Shown: positions 18,082 through 27,800 of the stretch, one piece after another | Numbering within the stretch: position 1 is the first letter of the stretch | Layout of the letters: each line of letters begins with the position of its first letter | Assembly (NCBI RefSeq): GCF_900114455.1 | Contig: NZ_FOTC01000010.1 | Location: 1-64,000 of the forward strand | Reading direction: 5' to 3' | DNA length: 64,000 bases | Source of the DNA: Halogranum rubrum | GTDB lineage: Archaea > Halobacteriota > Halobacteria > Halobacteriales > Haloferacaceae | Position numbers and translations under genes: made by a program | Notes under the pieces: generated by a model | Told to the model about the DNA's origin: nothing | What the model saw: only the letters and a program-made list of their open reading frames with translations | Database searches by the model: none

Positions 18082-18975
18082 CTACCACTGCGAGAATCCG
18101 ATCGCCTCAACTGGGAACCCGTCGGCCTGTTTTGCGACATGGGTTGGTAGCTGGTAGACTCCGCCCTCCACTCGTTCCATCGGTGCTTCGAGCGCACCCT
18201 CTGAGAGCGATCGTTCGCTCCACTCGGTATGGGAAACTGCGACCTCAAATCCGGCGACTTGTGGTGGAACTGCGGGCAACGCTTCAGCGTTCTCCGGGTA
18301 GTCCTCAAGAAGTGGTGCGTATCGGAACGGAAGACGAAGCAGATGACTACGGGTTGTTTTCCCGGAGTAGAAACATCGATTCGGATCCGCAACGAGTACG
18401 TCCTCGACGCGTTCCTCATCAGTCGGATAGTCGATGCCGTAGTGGTCGGGGTCGTCGCCCGATTGTGCCTGCATTACCCGCTCGATTGCTTGTCCGAGAC
18501 TCATCGGATCAGTCGCGTGGGAGAGCCAGCAGGCTGCTGCAATAGCGTCGTCGGCGTCGGTCGTGAGAGTGTACGTGGAGATCTCCGGGGAGCTGATTGG
18601 CGCGTAGTACGCACGCACTGCAAATAGACAGGGGTCGTAGACGCGTCCACCTGCCTCATTCGCTTCGGCGGCGACGTCGTCGCTGTGTAGACGCGACTCG
18701 AAGTCAGCTTCGAGTCCCTGGATACGTCGTCGACGGCCGACTACTTCGTACTCGACCGGGTCGATATGGATCTCGGTGTTCTCGGCTGCAGTGAACCGTG
18801 CTTCGACGCCGGACGTGTCCTCCGACCCGTACGTCCCGCGTTCAAAGGATTCCTCTGCCCAGCCGTCTGCGAGCCGTATCTGGTAGTCGTCAGTAATCAT
18901 CGGGGCCTCGGGTTCCGTCGGCGCAGGACCGACCTCCAAATCGCTCTCGTCCATCTCGAAATCGTGTTCGTCCAT
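18082..18975 (-). CDS. Uncharacterised acidic haloarchaeal protein
   Basis: 297 residues from the ATG at 18975. A TTTAAG element (complement at 19000-19005) lies about 25-30 bases upstream, so this start is preferred over the upstream in-frame codon at 18996. The protein is acidic and Pro/Glu-rich at its N-terminus, has no signal peptide or transmembrane helix, and contains one Cys-Phe pair in PNRCFYSGKTTRSHLLRLPF; that glycine-rich piece does not form a Walker A. I do not recognise a family. It stands alone between the Fic-like gene and a CoiA-like nuclease gene, each with its own promoter, in an accessory region. Confidence 0.6.
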   Translation of the reverse strand: MDEHDFEMDESDLEVGPAPTEPEAPMITDDYQIRLADGWAEESFERGTYGSEDTSGVEARFTAAENTEIHIDPVEYEVVGRRRRIQGLEADFESRLHSDDVAAEANEAGGRVYDPCLFAVRAYYAPISSPEISTYTLTTDADDAIAAACWLSHATDPMSLGQAIERVMQAQSGDDPDHYGIDYPTDEERVEDVLVADPNRCFYSGKTTRSHLLRLPFRYAPLLEDYPENAEALPAVPPQVAGFEVAVSHTEWSERSLSEGALEAPMERVEGGVYQLPTHVAKQADGFPVEAIGFSQW

Positions 18976-19052
18976 ATTACTGACTCTTAACCCCACCTAC
19001 TTAAACAAAAGTCGCTCTCGAAGAGCACCCAGTCTCCGATCTGTAGTGCATC

Positions 19053-20159
19053 TCAGCCGAGTAGATTCGCGAGTTCGTGGAGACTCTCCTGCAGGTTGTG
19101 CTCGTGTTCGGTCGAAACCGTGATGAACTCCTTCGAATCACTGTGCTGCTTGAATTTCCCCAGCGACAGCGCCAGATCCCCACTCGGCGTCCCGACGAGC
19201 TTCAACAGCACGGACGTATTCTGGAGACCGCTCTCAAGCCAGACCTTCTTAACGTCCTGCCATCCACGAGGCGTGACCTCGGCCGACTCGACCTCGTACG
19301 CCAAGCTATGGACTTTCCCACGGTTTCGTCCATGATTTGTCTGAACCGGTGCGAGAACACGCTCTGTTCCGCGCACCTGCTTCCCCAACTGGAGCATTGT
19401 ACGACCGTCCGGCGTCTCGACAAGCTTGACCCATTTCTGGAACGGGTCATACGATGCACTCAACCACCAGAATCCCAGATCATTCCAGTCTGACTTCCCA
19501 CCATGCTCGAACTTCCCGTACTCCCATGAGCGACGGAGAAGACCACTAATCTCAGCGAGATACTCTGCCGGGAAGACAACCTCAACCGAGGGATTCGCCG
19601 GCTTGGGTTGCCGTAGCCAGTAAATGATGCCATGATACCCGTCTGAAAAGTCGTGCTGGACGCTATTTGGCCAGACTGTGAGAATACCGGAGAGATCGAC
19701 GTCAAAGCCAGAGAAGTCGTTCTGGTCAAGCCACAGGATGCTGTACTCCTGGGCGAGATATTCCTCGGTGACCGCCTCAATATCCTTGTCTTCGTGACGG
19801 TGCTGAACCTCAACGCCGATTCCCCGCCCCTCGGGAAACTGAGGGGCCGAGAACTCAACGAGGATATCTGCTCGGCGATCTCCGAGCGGTTGCTCTAACC
19901 CGATTGTCGCGTCTGGATACTCCGTTGTGAGCTTCGAGTACGCAATCGACTTCATCCGCAGATGTGGCGGTGATTCGCCTCCACAGTCCGTCTCTTCCTC
20001 CGTGGCGTGGTAGAAATGCCGCGCCACGAACGACCCTGACCGGTGATGGGATCGGCGAATTTTCAACGCATCGCCGCATTTCGGACATTCAAGCGCGTCT
20101 TCTCGCTGAACCTGATTTGGGATCACCTCCTCCCCACGATGTAGCGCCAGAAACGGCAT
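19053..20159 (-). CDS. CoiA-like nuclease-domain protein, paralogue 1
   Basis: 368 residues. The N-terminus has a CoiA-type zinc module: CPKCGDALKIRRSH, then ARHFYHATEEETDCGG and a helix HLRMKSIAYSKLTTEYP. It leads into a PD-(D/E)xK-like core, with the Asp in RRADILVEF near residue 95 and E-V-Q in GIGVEVQHRHEDKDIEAVT near residue 115. CoiA-family proteins assist DNA uptake or recombination in bacteria; haloarchaeal versions are uncharacterised. The remaining 230 residues are beta-rich and family-specific. A paralogue with the same layout and the same N-terminal MPFxAL start lies at 41220-42395. Both are on the minus strand and between them bracket the BREX locus. A defence or DNA-processing role is inferred. 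Confidence 0.65.
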   Translation of the reverse strand: MPFLALHRGEEVIPNQVQREDALECPKCGDALKIRRSHHRSGSFVARHFYHATEEETDCGGESPPHLRMKSIAYSKLTTEYPDATIGLEQPLGDRRADILVEFSAPQFPEGRGIGVEVQHRHEDKDIEAVTEEYLAQEYSILWLDQNDFSGFDVDLSGILTVWPNSVQHDFSDGYHGIIYWLRQPKPANPSVEVVFPAEYLAEISGLLRRSWEYGKFEHGGKSDWNDLGFWWLSASYDPFQKWVKLVETPDGRTMLQLGKQVRGTERVLAPVQTNHGRNRGKVHSLAYEVESAEVTPRGWQDVKKVWLESGLQNTSVLLKLVGTPSGDLALSLGKFKQHSDSKEFITVSTEHEHNLQESLHELANLLG

Positions 20160-20279
20160 TGACTATCTCTTGAATAGTGAGTGAAAGTGCAGAATAATAT
20201 CCTTTCTCTGTGCAGGGCGTGTGAATTCTCCGAGCAACACGCACCTATTTATCCACTAGTTTGTCAGGTAATACTGAGA

Positions 20280-21185
20280 ATGACGCTCATTTCGCTGCTC
20301 AAATTTGCGGACACGCAACGGCCCCCTTACTTCAAACCGGGAACCGACCTCGAGCTGTTCGATGGCGACGAGGAGGAGTGGAATGCCCTCTTCACGACAT
20401 CGTATTCGCTCTCGACACTCATTGACGCGCTCGAACACGGAACGATAGAGACAGGGCACGTCCGATTTGCTGATTCGACCGCCCGCGACTACCTCCACCA
20501 TCTTACAGAGACGGGGATTGACGATCGGCTCCATCACGAGAACCTCATGAACCGCGAGCGGCTCGTCGCCTTTGCCGATGCGGACTACACCACAGTAGAG
20601 GACTTTCTCGGAACAGCAGACCCGATGGATATCGCCAAAGAGACCGGTGTTGACAGCGATGTCGTCTCCAGTATCGCGACGAACCATCTCGATGGGTTCT
20701 CGACCGGCAGCTCGTTCGGAAACACGGGGCCGCTTGCAGATCTCACTCCCGGCGATTCATTCGCAGGATGGGAACTTGTGGAGTCATCGTCGAACCGCAT
20801 CCGGTGGGTCTCTGCAGGACGATTCAACCTCACGGTTAGCCCTGCACCAGACGGAAGTACGACGGTCTCGTGTAACGCCCCAGACGCCGGCCGAACCGCT
20901 TGGTATCGAAAGGGCTACTCAATCGAGGCTGGGCCAGAAGATGAACTCACACCAGAGGATGCGCTCACACAGGCTCACGATTGGTTAGAGAACCACCAGC
21001 TGGAATACGAGGACGATCTCGCGCAACTACCTCACATCGGTGCAGCGACTAAGGATTATCTCGCTCTTGAATACGGAATCACGTCCAAAGAAGACCTCCG
21101 AACTTTTGCGGAGATACAGCCTGATGAGTTCGACGAAATCTTTGGCTCCCCAGGGTCAGAGCTCCAAACTGCATTAGAGGACTGA
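20280..21185 (+). CDS. Unknown protein with C-terminal helix-hairpin-helix-like region
   Basis: 301 residues from the ATG at 20280. TATTTAT (20246-20252) lies 28-34 bases upstream, making this a leaderless start and excluding the 33-codon upstream extension. The C-terminal 45 residues (LAQLPHIGAATKDYLALEYG, then ITSKEDLRTFAEI) have the shape of a helix-hairpin-helix DNA-binding motif. The middle part (FAGWELVESSSNRIRW, GRFNLTVSPAPDG) looks like a small beta domain. I know no named family. It runs convergently towards the BREX helicase gene and divergently from CoiA-like paralogue 1. It may be a BREX accessory or a separate defence gene; context alone suggests this. Confidence 0.55.
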   Translation: MTLISLLKFADTQRPPYFKPGTDLELFDGDEEEWNALFTTSYSLSTLIDALEHGTIETGHVRFADSTARDYLHHLTETGIDDRLHHENLMNRERLVAFADADYTTVEDFLGTADPMDIAKETGVDSDVVSSIATNHLDGFSTGSSFGNTGPLADLTPGDSFAGWELVESSSNRIRWVSAGRFNLTVSPAPDGSTTVSCNAPDAGRTAWYRKGYSIEAGPEDELTPEDALTQAHDWLENHQLEYEDDLAQLPHIGAATKDYLALEYGITSKEDLRTFAEIQPDEFDEIFGSPGSELQTALED

Positions 21186-21191
21186 AATCTG

Positions 21192-21305
21192 TTATCCGAA
21201 CAGGCTAGTCCAGAACGCTTCTCGTGCTGATGGCATTTCTTCACGAGCATATTCATGATACACCGCACCGCCGTCCTCCGGGAGAGTGTCGGGGATCGAA
21301 GCCAC
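21192..21305 (-). CDS. Possible small ORF or displaced tail downstream of BREX helicase
   Basis: A 37-codon open frame from a GTG (21305), ending EEMPSAREAFWTSLFG and starting just past the helicase stop codon. The frame is open back to within the last codons of the helicase in a different phase. The amino-acid composition (acidic, Pro-Glu-Asp-Gly rich) looks like coding sequence. There is no ATG or recognised domain. It may be a translationally coupled microprotein or a former helicase C-terminus displaced by a frameshift. Confidence 0.25.
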   Translation of the reverse strand: MASIPDTLPEDGGAVYHEYAREEMPSAREAFWTSLFG

Positions 21306-21322
21306 TGAACCGTCATTCTCAC

Positions 21323-24232
21323 CTATACGGGAAGAGTCAGACAGTAGGCCTCAATATCAGGCGCCAGAGAGATGACCTGTTCTCGCTTCCGTAGCTCCGT
21401 CTTCCTAGATGCGATTCGGGTTTCCAGCTGCTCAAGACGTTGTTTTTGGTTCCGAATCGCGATACGCATATCCGACCCCGTAGTCGCTTTTTGTTCGTAC
21501 GAATCGATGAACGACTGAATTCGATCTCGCTCTGCTTGCTCGTATGCCTCCAGGTCAGACAGTTCCTGCTGGACATCCTGCTGGCGGGTTTCGAGAAGGT
21601 CCTCACGGATGTCGGCGACCATACTACTGATGTACCTTTCAGCGGCGTCTTCGAGTTCATCACGTTGCTTGAGCAGGCGAGAGACCGTACTCTCATCTGG
21701 ACGAGCGTGAATCGTCTCTGCATCAAGGACGCGCTGGCCGAGGGAACGCTGGGCGTCGAGTCCAGCGAGGTCGACGTAGACGGGGATGAGTTGCTCACGA
21801 ATCGTCTTGCCGGTCGCATCTTCGAAGGCGACTTTGTAGACGAATGTGATGCCGGGTTGATCGACGAACGGCAGGAGCTTCATTCCGGTCTTCCCCGCGT
21901 GCTGTTCCTGCTGGAGAACCAGATCACGGAGGGCCTGTAGAACATCCGCGTCCGGAGAGAGGTACTCGATTCCGTCGTGATCGATGGCGAAATCGCGGCT
22001 AAAGGTGAACGGACCCAGCGTCTCAGGCTGTCCACTGTCAGTCACTTCAGGTGGGACTTCTGCCTCGTACAGCTGGTTTCCGCGTTTCTCGACAGAGCCC
22101 TCAAACGCCTCGATAGCTCGGGTGAAGAACTCGCGGATCTCCTGTTCACTCCCGAAGACGTCCTCTGAGTCGTCGACGATCGACTGAATCTCTTGTCGAC
22201 TCTGGGCGTCGAACGTACTGCAGTCGATGAGACTCCGTTCGTACCACTCGAGGAGTGTCTGTTCACGCTCTTCCATCAACTCCTCAAGTTCCTCTTTCGT
22301 GGCCGAGGCTGGTTTCTGGTTCTGGACGGATTTCATCAGGAGGGAGTCGATGTTGACGTCGTCCAGCATCCCGAGGACGTCCGCCGTCGCGCCGACTTTC
22401 GATCGAATCTCCTCGACCTTGTCCTGGAGGAGCTCGAAGATCTCGGATTCCCGCGTGCCATCGAACTGGAAGTTCCAGACCTTGACCTCCTTATCCTGGC
22501 CGTAGCGATGGATCCGACCGATACGTTGTTCGAGGCGGTTGGGATTCCACGGGAGTTCGTAGTTGACCATGATATGGCAGCTGTGCTGGAGGTCGATCCC
22601 CTCACTGGCCGCATCGGTCGCCATCAGTAGTCGCGACGTCCCGTAGTTGAACTCGTCTTCGATCTGGGCTCGGTCGTCTTTGCTCACATCCCCGTGGATG
22701 GTCAGAATCTCGTCTGCCCACGGTTCGTCGGCGAAGAGATCGAGGAGATAGTCCAGTGTGTCGCGATACTCGGTGAACAGAATGAGCTTCTCGTCCGGGT
22801 GTTCCTCGAAGAGCTGTTCGATGTAGCGTTTGACCTTCCGGGCCTTGGTGTCGACTGGGAGGTCCTCAGCCATGGCGACGAGTTCCTGCAGGGTGTCGAT
22901 CTCTTTCTGAAGTGCTTCGTCACCCTGGGCGACCGTCAGGCGTTCGAGTTCCTGTTCCGCCTGTTCGCGGTCAGAGTCCTCCAAGTCCTCACCTTCGAGA
23001 TAGGCCGTCGCATCGGTCGAGAGACTCCGCTCGTCGGGTTCGAGCAGCCCGTGAAGTCGACGCCGGAGCGTCTCTCGAATGGCTCCCACACTGCTCACGA
23101 GCCGCTTTTGCATGAGGGCCATCGCGAAGCCGACAGCGGGCTCGTTCAGTTGGTCAGATCGGTTGTAGACCTCGCGGACGTACTCAGTTACGCGCTCGTA
23201 CAGTTGCTCCTCTGCGGGGGACATCGAGACGGTTGCCGTCTGTACATCTCGTTCGGGGAAGATGCGCTCGCCGTTGTCGTCGTAGATGGTCTCCTTCCCA
23301 CGCCGAATCATGACGCGGTTCACCGTCTCCCGAGTGAGATCCTGGTCCTCAGCGACGAGGAACGGGTCGATATAGCTGACCAGCGACCGGAACGCCTCCC
23401 CCTTGCCGTCGTGCGGCGTCGCGCTGAGCAACAGCAGGGACTCACAGTGATTGGCGACGCGTTCGGCCATGAGGGAGGTTTTGCTGGGGGACTCGCCCCG
23501 CTTGCTGGCCTTGTGAGCTTCGTCGATAACGGCGACATCCCAGAAGGCGTTCTCGATCTCGGACTGGAACTCGTCTTGACGGAGGAACGCCATGCTGGTG
23601 ACCAAACGGAGTCCTTCCTGATCCCAGATGTTCGCCTCCTCACCAAGGCGTCGGCGTTCGGCGTCGACCCATTGGCGATCTGCCACGGTGAGGTCGATAT
23701 CGAAGAACCGCTCCATATCCCGGATCCACTTCTTCTGGAGGTGTGCAGGAACGAGGAAGAGGACGCTGTTGGCTCGATTTCTGGCTTCGAGTTCTTTGAG
23801 GATGAGGCCCGCCTCGATGGTCTTCCCGAGACCGACGTCGTCGGCGATGAGCGCTCGCTGGCGGAGTTTCTGCATCACCTGATTCACACAGGCGAGCTGG
23901 TAGGGTTCGAGGCGGACGAGCGAGTTCGAGATGCTCAGGAGCTGCCCCTGCTCGTGGGCCATCTTGAGCTGGAGGGCCTCGGTTCGGAGGTCGAACCACT
24001 CCGAGGAGACTGCTTCGTGTCGGGGGTGGAGCTCTGCCACCCGGTTTTCGAGAGTATCGAGTGCATCGCTGCTTGGTTCAACAGAGACGTGGTCGAGACA
24101 GACCGTCTTCGCACCACCGCCCTTGACGTAGACTCGGAGGTACGGGAGGTTCCCGACCTCGTACGTACGGATGACTTCTGCTGGATCGCCGTTGAGTCTG
24201 ATGCGGTCACCTGGTTCGAATTCTCTATTCAT
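21323..24232 (-). CDS. brxHII: SNF2/HepA-type helicase of the BREX locus (BrxHII-like)
   Basis: 969 residues. Superfamily 2 helicase motifs are complete: Walker A ADDVGLGKTIEAG (about 130-142), DEAH box (237-240), SAT motif in LLLSATPHDG, and a C-terminal helicase domain with ATDAASEGIDLQ and NPNRLEQRIGRIHRYGQ, the SNF2-type motif V-VI pair. A long coiled-coil-rich tail follows (QQELSDLEAYEQAERDRIQ). Helicases of this type occur in BREX types 3 and 5, where they take the place of BrxL, and also as DrmD in DISARM. The neighbouring PglX, PglZ, BrxA, BrxB and BrxC decide for BREX. The start sits eight bases from the end of the upstream unknown gene. It is probably needed for phage exclusion or for remodelling at BREX sites. 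Confidence 0.82.
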   Translation of the reverse strand: MNREFEPGDRIRLNGDPAEVIRTYEVGNLPYLRVYVKGGGAKTVCLDHVSVEPSSDALDTLENRVAELHPRHEAVSSEWFDLRTEALQLKMAHEQGQLLSISNSLVRLEPYQLACVNQVMQKLRQRALIADDVGLGKTIEAGLILKELEARNRANSVLFLVPAHLQKKWIRDMERFFDIDLTVADRQWVDAERRRLGEEANIWDQEGLRLVTSMAFLRQDEFQSEIENAFWDVAVIDEAHKASKRGESPSKTSLMAERVANHCESLLLLSATPHDGKGEAFRSLVSYIDPFLVAEDQDLTRETVNRVMIRRGKETIYDDNGERIFPERDVQTATVSMSPAEEQLYERVTEYVREVYNRSDQLNEPAVGFAMALMQKRLVSSVGAIRETLRRRLHGLLEPDERSLSTDATAYLEGEDLEDSDREQAEQELERLTVAQGDEALQKEIDTLQELVAMAEDLPVDTKARKVKRYIEQLFEEHPDEKLILFTEYRDTLDYLLDLFADEPWADEILTIHGDVSKDDRAQIEDEFNYGTSRLLMATDAASEGIDLQHSCHIMVNYELPWNPNRLEQRIGRIHRYGQDKEVKVWNFQFDGTRESEIFELLQDKVEEIRSKVGATADVLGMLDDVNIDSLLMKSVQNQKPASATKEELEELMEEREQTLLEWYERSLIDCSTFDAQSRQEIQSIVDDSEDVFGSEQEIREFFTRAIEAFEGSVEKRGNQLYEAEVPPEVTDSGQPETLGPFTFSRDFAIDHDGIEYLSPDADVLQALRDLVLQQEQHAGKTGMKLLPFVDQPGITFVYKVAFEDATGKTIREQLIPVYVDLAGLDAQRSLGQRVLDAETIHARPDESTVSRLLKQRDELEDAAERYISSMVADIREDLLETRQQDVQQELSDLEAYEQAERDRIQSFIDSYEQKATTGSDMRIAIRNQKQRLEQLETRIASRKTELRKREQVISLAPDIEAYCLTLPV

Positions 24233-24745
24233 CTATCGAGTTCGAACGTAGTCCATTAGTTCTTCCCGCGTTTCTGTTCCAACGCGTGCAACACCCCGAC
24301 GTTGGTAAACCAGAACGGGATGCTGACTCTCCAGCGATTCAAGATCTACTGAATTCAAAGCACTACGGGAGGTTCCAAGACACCATATCGAATCAGTCTT
24401 TGAATGACGAAGTATCTCGTTCCAGTTTGGAGTTACAATCTGCTTGAATCTATCAGTAGTAAGAAGAACAACAATAACGTCCAGGTTACCGACCTGAGAA
24501 AGAAGAGACTCCTCAAAGCTCTCAGTAGACCTTTCATAGTCGACTGGTCGCTTTATGTTCACTGAGTCTGATCCCTTAACATATCCATACTTATCAGATA
24601 TGATATGAATCTCAGTTTTGCAATAGTCTGAGAGATCGTCTGCGAGTGTACTCACAGGTAAAAAAGAACCCTCAAAGTAGTCCGAATATGACTCCATAGA
24701 CTCACTCGTCGTCGTCGAGCCTTCCGTAAATATGCCAGCTCTCAT
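24233..24745 (-). CDS. Unknown BREX-locus protein between helicase and PglX
   Basis: 170 residues from the ATG at 24745. A TTTAAA box at 24774-24779 lies 29-34 bases upstream, so this internal ATG is a better start than the upstream TTG at 24826, which would place the box inside the gene. The protein begins MRAGIFTEGSTTTSESMESY and contains an alternating beta/alpha stretch (VGNLDVIVVLLTTDRFKQIV, then TDSIWCLGTSRSALNS) that looks like a Rossmann-type or nuclease-like fold. No catalytic motif is certain. Its base composition is AT-rich like PglX and unlike the helicase that follows. It could be a locus-specific regulator or effector; I cannot assign it. Confidence 0.55.
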   Translation of the reverse strand: MRAGIFTEGSTTTSESMESYSDYFEGSFLPVSTLADDLSDYCKTEIHIISDKYGYVKGSDSVNIKRPVDYERSTESFEESLLSQVGNLDVIVVLLTTDRFKQIVTPNWNEILRHSKTDSIWCLGTSRSALNSVDLESLESQHPVLVYQRRGVARVGTETREELMDYVRTR

Positions 24746-24839
24746 TTCCCTAGTGTATTGTCGTAGTGCATTCTTTAAACGTTCCCTAGGTATTACTCTC
24801 AAACTCGTGAGAGAGGGAATTAGCAATGATTATATTGAC

Positions 24840-27800
24840 CTACAGAACTTTGTCTTCAACCACTTCAGGAACTATTTTCTGTTCCGCAAGAGGCCGTATA
24901 TTAATCACAACACCATGGTTTTTAACGGGGGAGTATCCCGATGACAGCACTTCTTCGAGGGCTCGTTCTTGCCATTCCGATGGTAGGGCCTTCGAAAGCT
25001 CGTTACATCTCACCATGATTTCTTCACCCAATTCGACGTCATTGTCAGTCTCAGCAGCAAGTTCAGCTAAGAGACGAGCCTCTCCTTCGAGTCCTTTGCG
25101 AGGTTCGCCAGCATCAAGGAAGCTTTCCCCCTTGCTGAAATAGTAGTTCATAAAGAATATACCATTGCTTCCGTAGTGAGTAGAGCCAACTAGATCGTTG
25201 AAGTACGGGAAGAGATCGTAGAGATGAGCCTCTGCAGTTTCATCACTCTGTTGACTATAAGCTTTGCACGCTGTTTCTAATTCTTTAAGGGCATCAAGCC
25301 ATTCGTCTCGATTCTCGTTTACTCGTTCAAGGAATGTTGGACTGAAATGGTCTTCTACGTCTTCCCGGTCCATTTCTTTAACGAGTTTATCGAGCGTCTC
25401 AAGGCGTTCAGTGGTTCGTTTTCGAAACTCAACAACTTGTGGTTTTAACTCATCTGCTAACAATGCAACATCCTCATCCCGTTCGGGACTGTGGGGCGAC
25501 CCCAGTTCAAGTGCAGCTTCCTGAAACTCGCTAATTTGTGCAAGAGCACTCTCGTACCGCTCATAATCTTCCGCAGCCTCTGCTTGTTCGGTGGTCGTTA
25601 AATTGTTGTCAGTCCTTCGTTGATCAGCGACGTTCCTTCGATCTCGGTATTCAGCTTTAAGCGGTTCAAGATACCTCGATTCAATCCTATCAAATACACC
25701 CGAGTCAAGCTGATGATAGTCAATTAGACAAGCAAACCCTTCGACTGACGGGTCTGAGACGAGCCGTTTAGTCGTAAGTCGCCATAGGATTGGACGGTTG
25801 CTGAATTTTTTGAGGTGATATTCGAAGAGATTGGTTTTCAGCCAGGATTTCACATTTGGGTATGCCCCCTCATCTGGCTGTCTTTCACCCAATACTTGAT
25901 CAACCTCTGCAAGCCTGTCTTCTGCCTTCTCTCCAAATATTTGTACAAATTCATCCTCAACACGAGAGATAAGCGGGGTTTCGAGACTATCTTCCGTACT
26001 CAAAGGAACAATCCCGTCATCGTCCTCGCGAACGATTTTAAGAACAATATGCAGCAATAGATCTTTTATTAGTTCCTCGAAGTTGTCTCCAGGCTCCGTT
26101 ATTGCTTCAGGATCAAAGTCAGAAGATTCTCTGGGATCTTCGTTTGTTCTAAGGGCAATCTCTCTGAGAATCTCCTCTCTGCGGTTCTTATTTATACCGA
26201 AATGATTGAATAGGAGGTCATCGATCTGATTCGCCTTTTGATGTATCTCTTTCTCAATTTTCGATTCGAATTTAGCCGCAGAAACACCCAATTCTGGAAT
26301 AGATGGGCTATTACTACTCACCGTAGGTTGACTAATCGTGATTTCCTCCTTCAGCGCTCGATGTGGGTGGTCTTCGGCATATAGCGGTTCCTCATGACCC
26401 AAGAGATTGAGTAAGAGTGGGCCGGTGTAATATGGGGAAATGAAATCATTTTCACGAAGGGTCAGCAGTAGACCGAGAATTTCTCTGGCGAGGTCACCAA
26501 GACGATCAACTTGCTCAAGTTCCGTATCCCACGGAATCTTTGAGACTTCCCCCACCTGCCAATGGCGTCCCGTGGTGAGTGTGAGCATTAGATAAGTGGC
26601 GAGATTACTATTTGAGTATGCCAATGCCTCCCAGATTGCTCTATCCGGCAAAAACGCTTGGCCAGCGGTCCCAAATATCGAAGATTCGTGAAGATAACCG
26701 AATCTTTTCCCACCTTCCTTTATATTAGTGTATGTTAATGCATTACTGAAATAATATTCCTCACTTCGCGGATATGATCCATCATATCTCTTGACGTCTT
26801 TTCCATTCTCACCCCACCATACATTTCGAGTGACTCGGGGAAGGATCCAAGCATCGCTGCCCCCTTTTGCAAATGGGACCCACCCATCCCCCGATGTTTC
26901 CCAAAATTGTCGAAGATATCGAGCATTATTCGCGGTCGCTAACCCTTGTTTGACCGCTCCTAGACTCTTCTGGTCTGTTCTTGCGTTACTAGCATCGAAG
27001 GACGTATCCAGTTTGTATATCGAGCGGATTTCTTTCGGAACCCAGTATGATAATGGAGCCCCTGGCACCATAGAGAACTCATTGATGTCACGACGGTATC
27101 TACGTTGAATCTCAGAATCTCCGTTAGATTGTGAGAATGCTGATTCGGTGAATTTCGATTCTTTTTCCCCTTTTTTCACATCATGAAGTCGGTAGAAATC
27201 AGCCGTGGCATCTTGAGCTTGTTTCGTTCTGACAACAGTACCAGCAGTCCGTACCGTAGCTTTATCCAGCACACCAATCCCGTATTCCGCGAGGAAATCA
27301 AAGGAACCACGATCGCCAATAAAGTCCTCCCGGAAATCTTCGAATGTCCGTTTGAACATGAATGTCCGGGGGACAATCATTCCGATTCGTCCATTGTCCC
27401 TCACTATATTTTCACATACCTCAAAAAAGTTGATGTAGAACTCGGGTTTGTATTTATAATGGTCTTCAACATAGTTATGGACTTCATCTGGCATCCGATT
27501 CCCAGAACCATAAGGAGGATTCATAAGTGCGACATCATAATCTTGGGATAGAATTACCAGAGTTCGGAGGAAACTTTTCAAATCGCGTGCAATAAATGAA
27601 TCACCGCTCCGGCGATTTGCTACCTTAGAATGGAGATTTTCCAGAAACGTGGTGAGACTCCCGGGACCATCGATTGACTCCTGAATTGTTGGCTGCTCTT
27701 TGGTAGTGAACTCTTCCTTCAATGTGCCCCTTACATCAAGTAAGGAACCTAGCCCATGCACCTCCTCAAAGGCATCAAGGATTTCTTCTAAAGCCGCTCG

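Noticed and set aside
21323-24232. Assignment of the helicase to DISARM (DrmD)
   Set aside because: No DrmA, DrmB (DUF1998) or DrmC nearby, while a full BREX set is adjacent.
22694-24259. 521-codon plus-strand frame opposite the BREX helicase
   Set aside because: It lies wholly antisense to intact helicase motifs; long antisense frames are expected from haloarchaeal codon bias.
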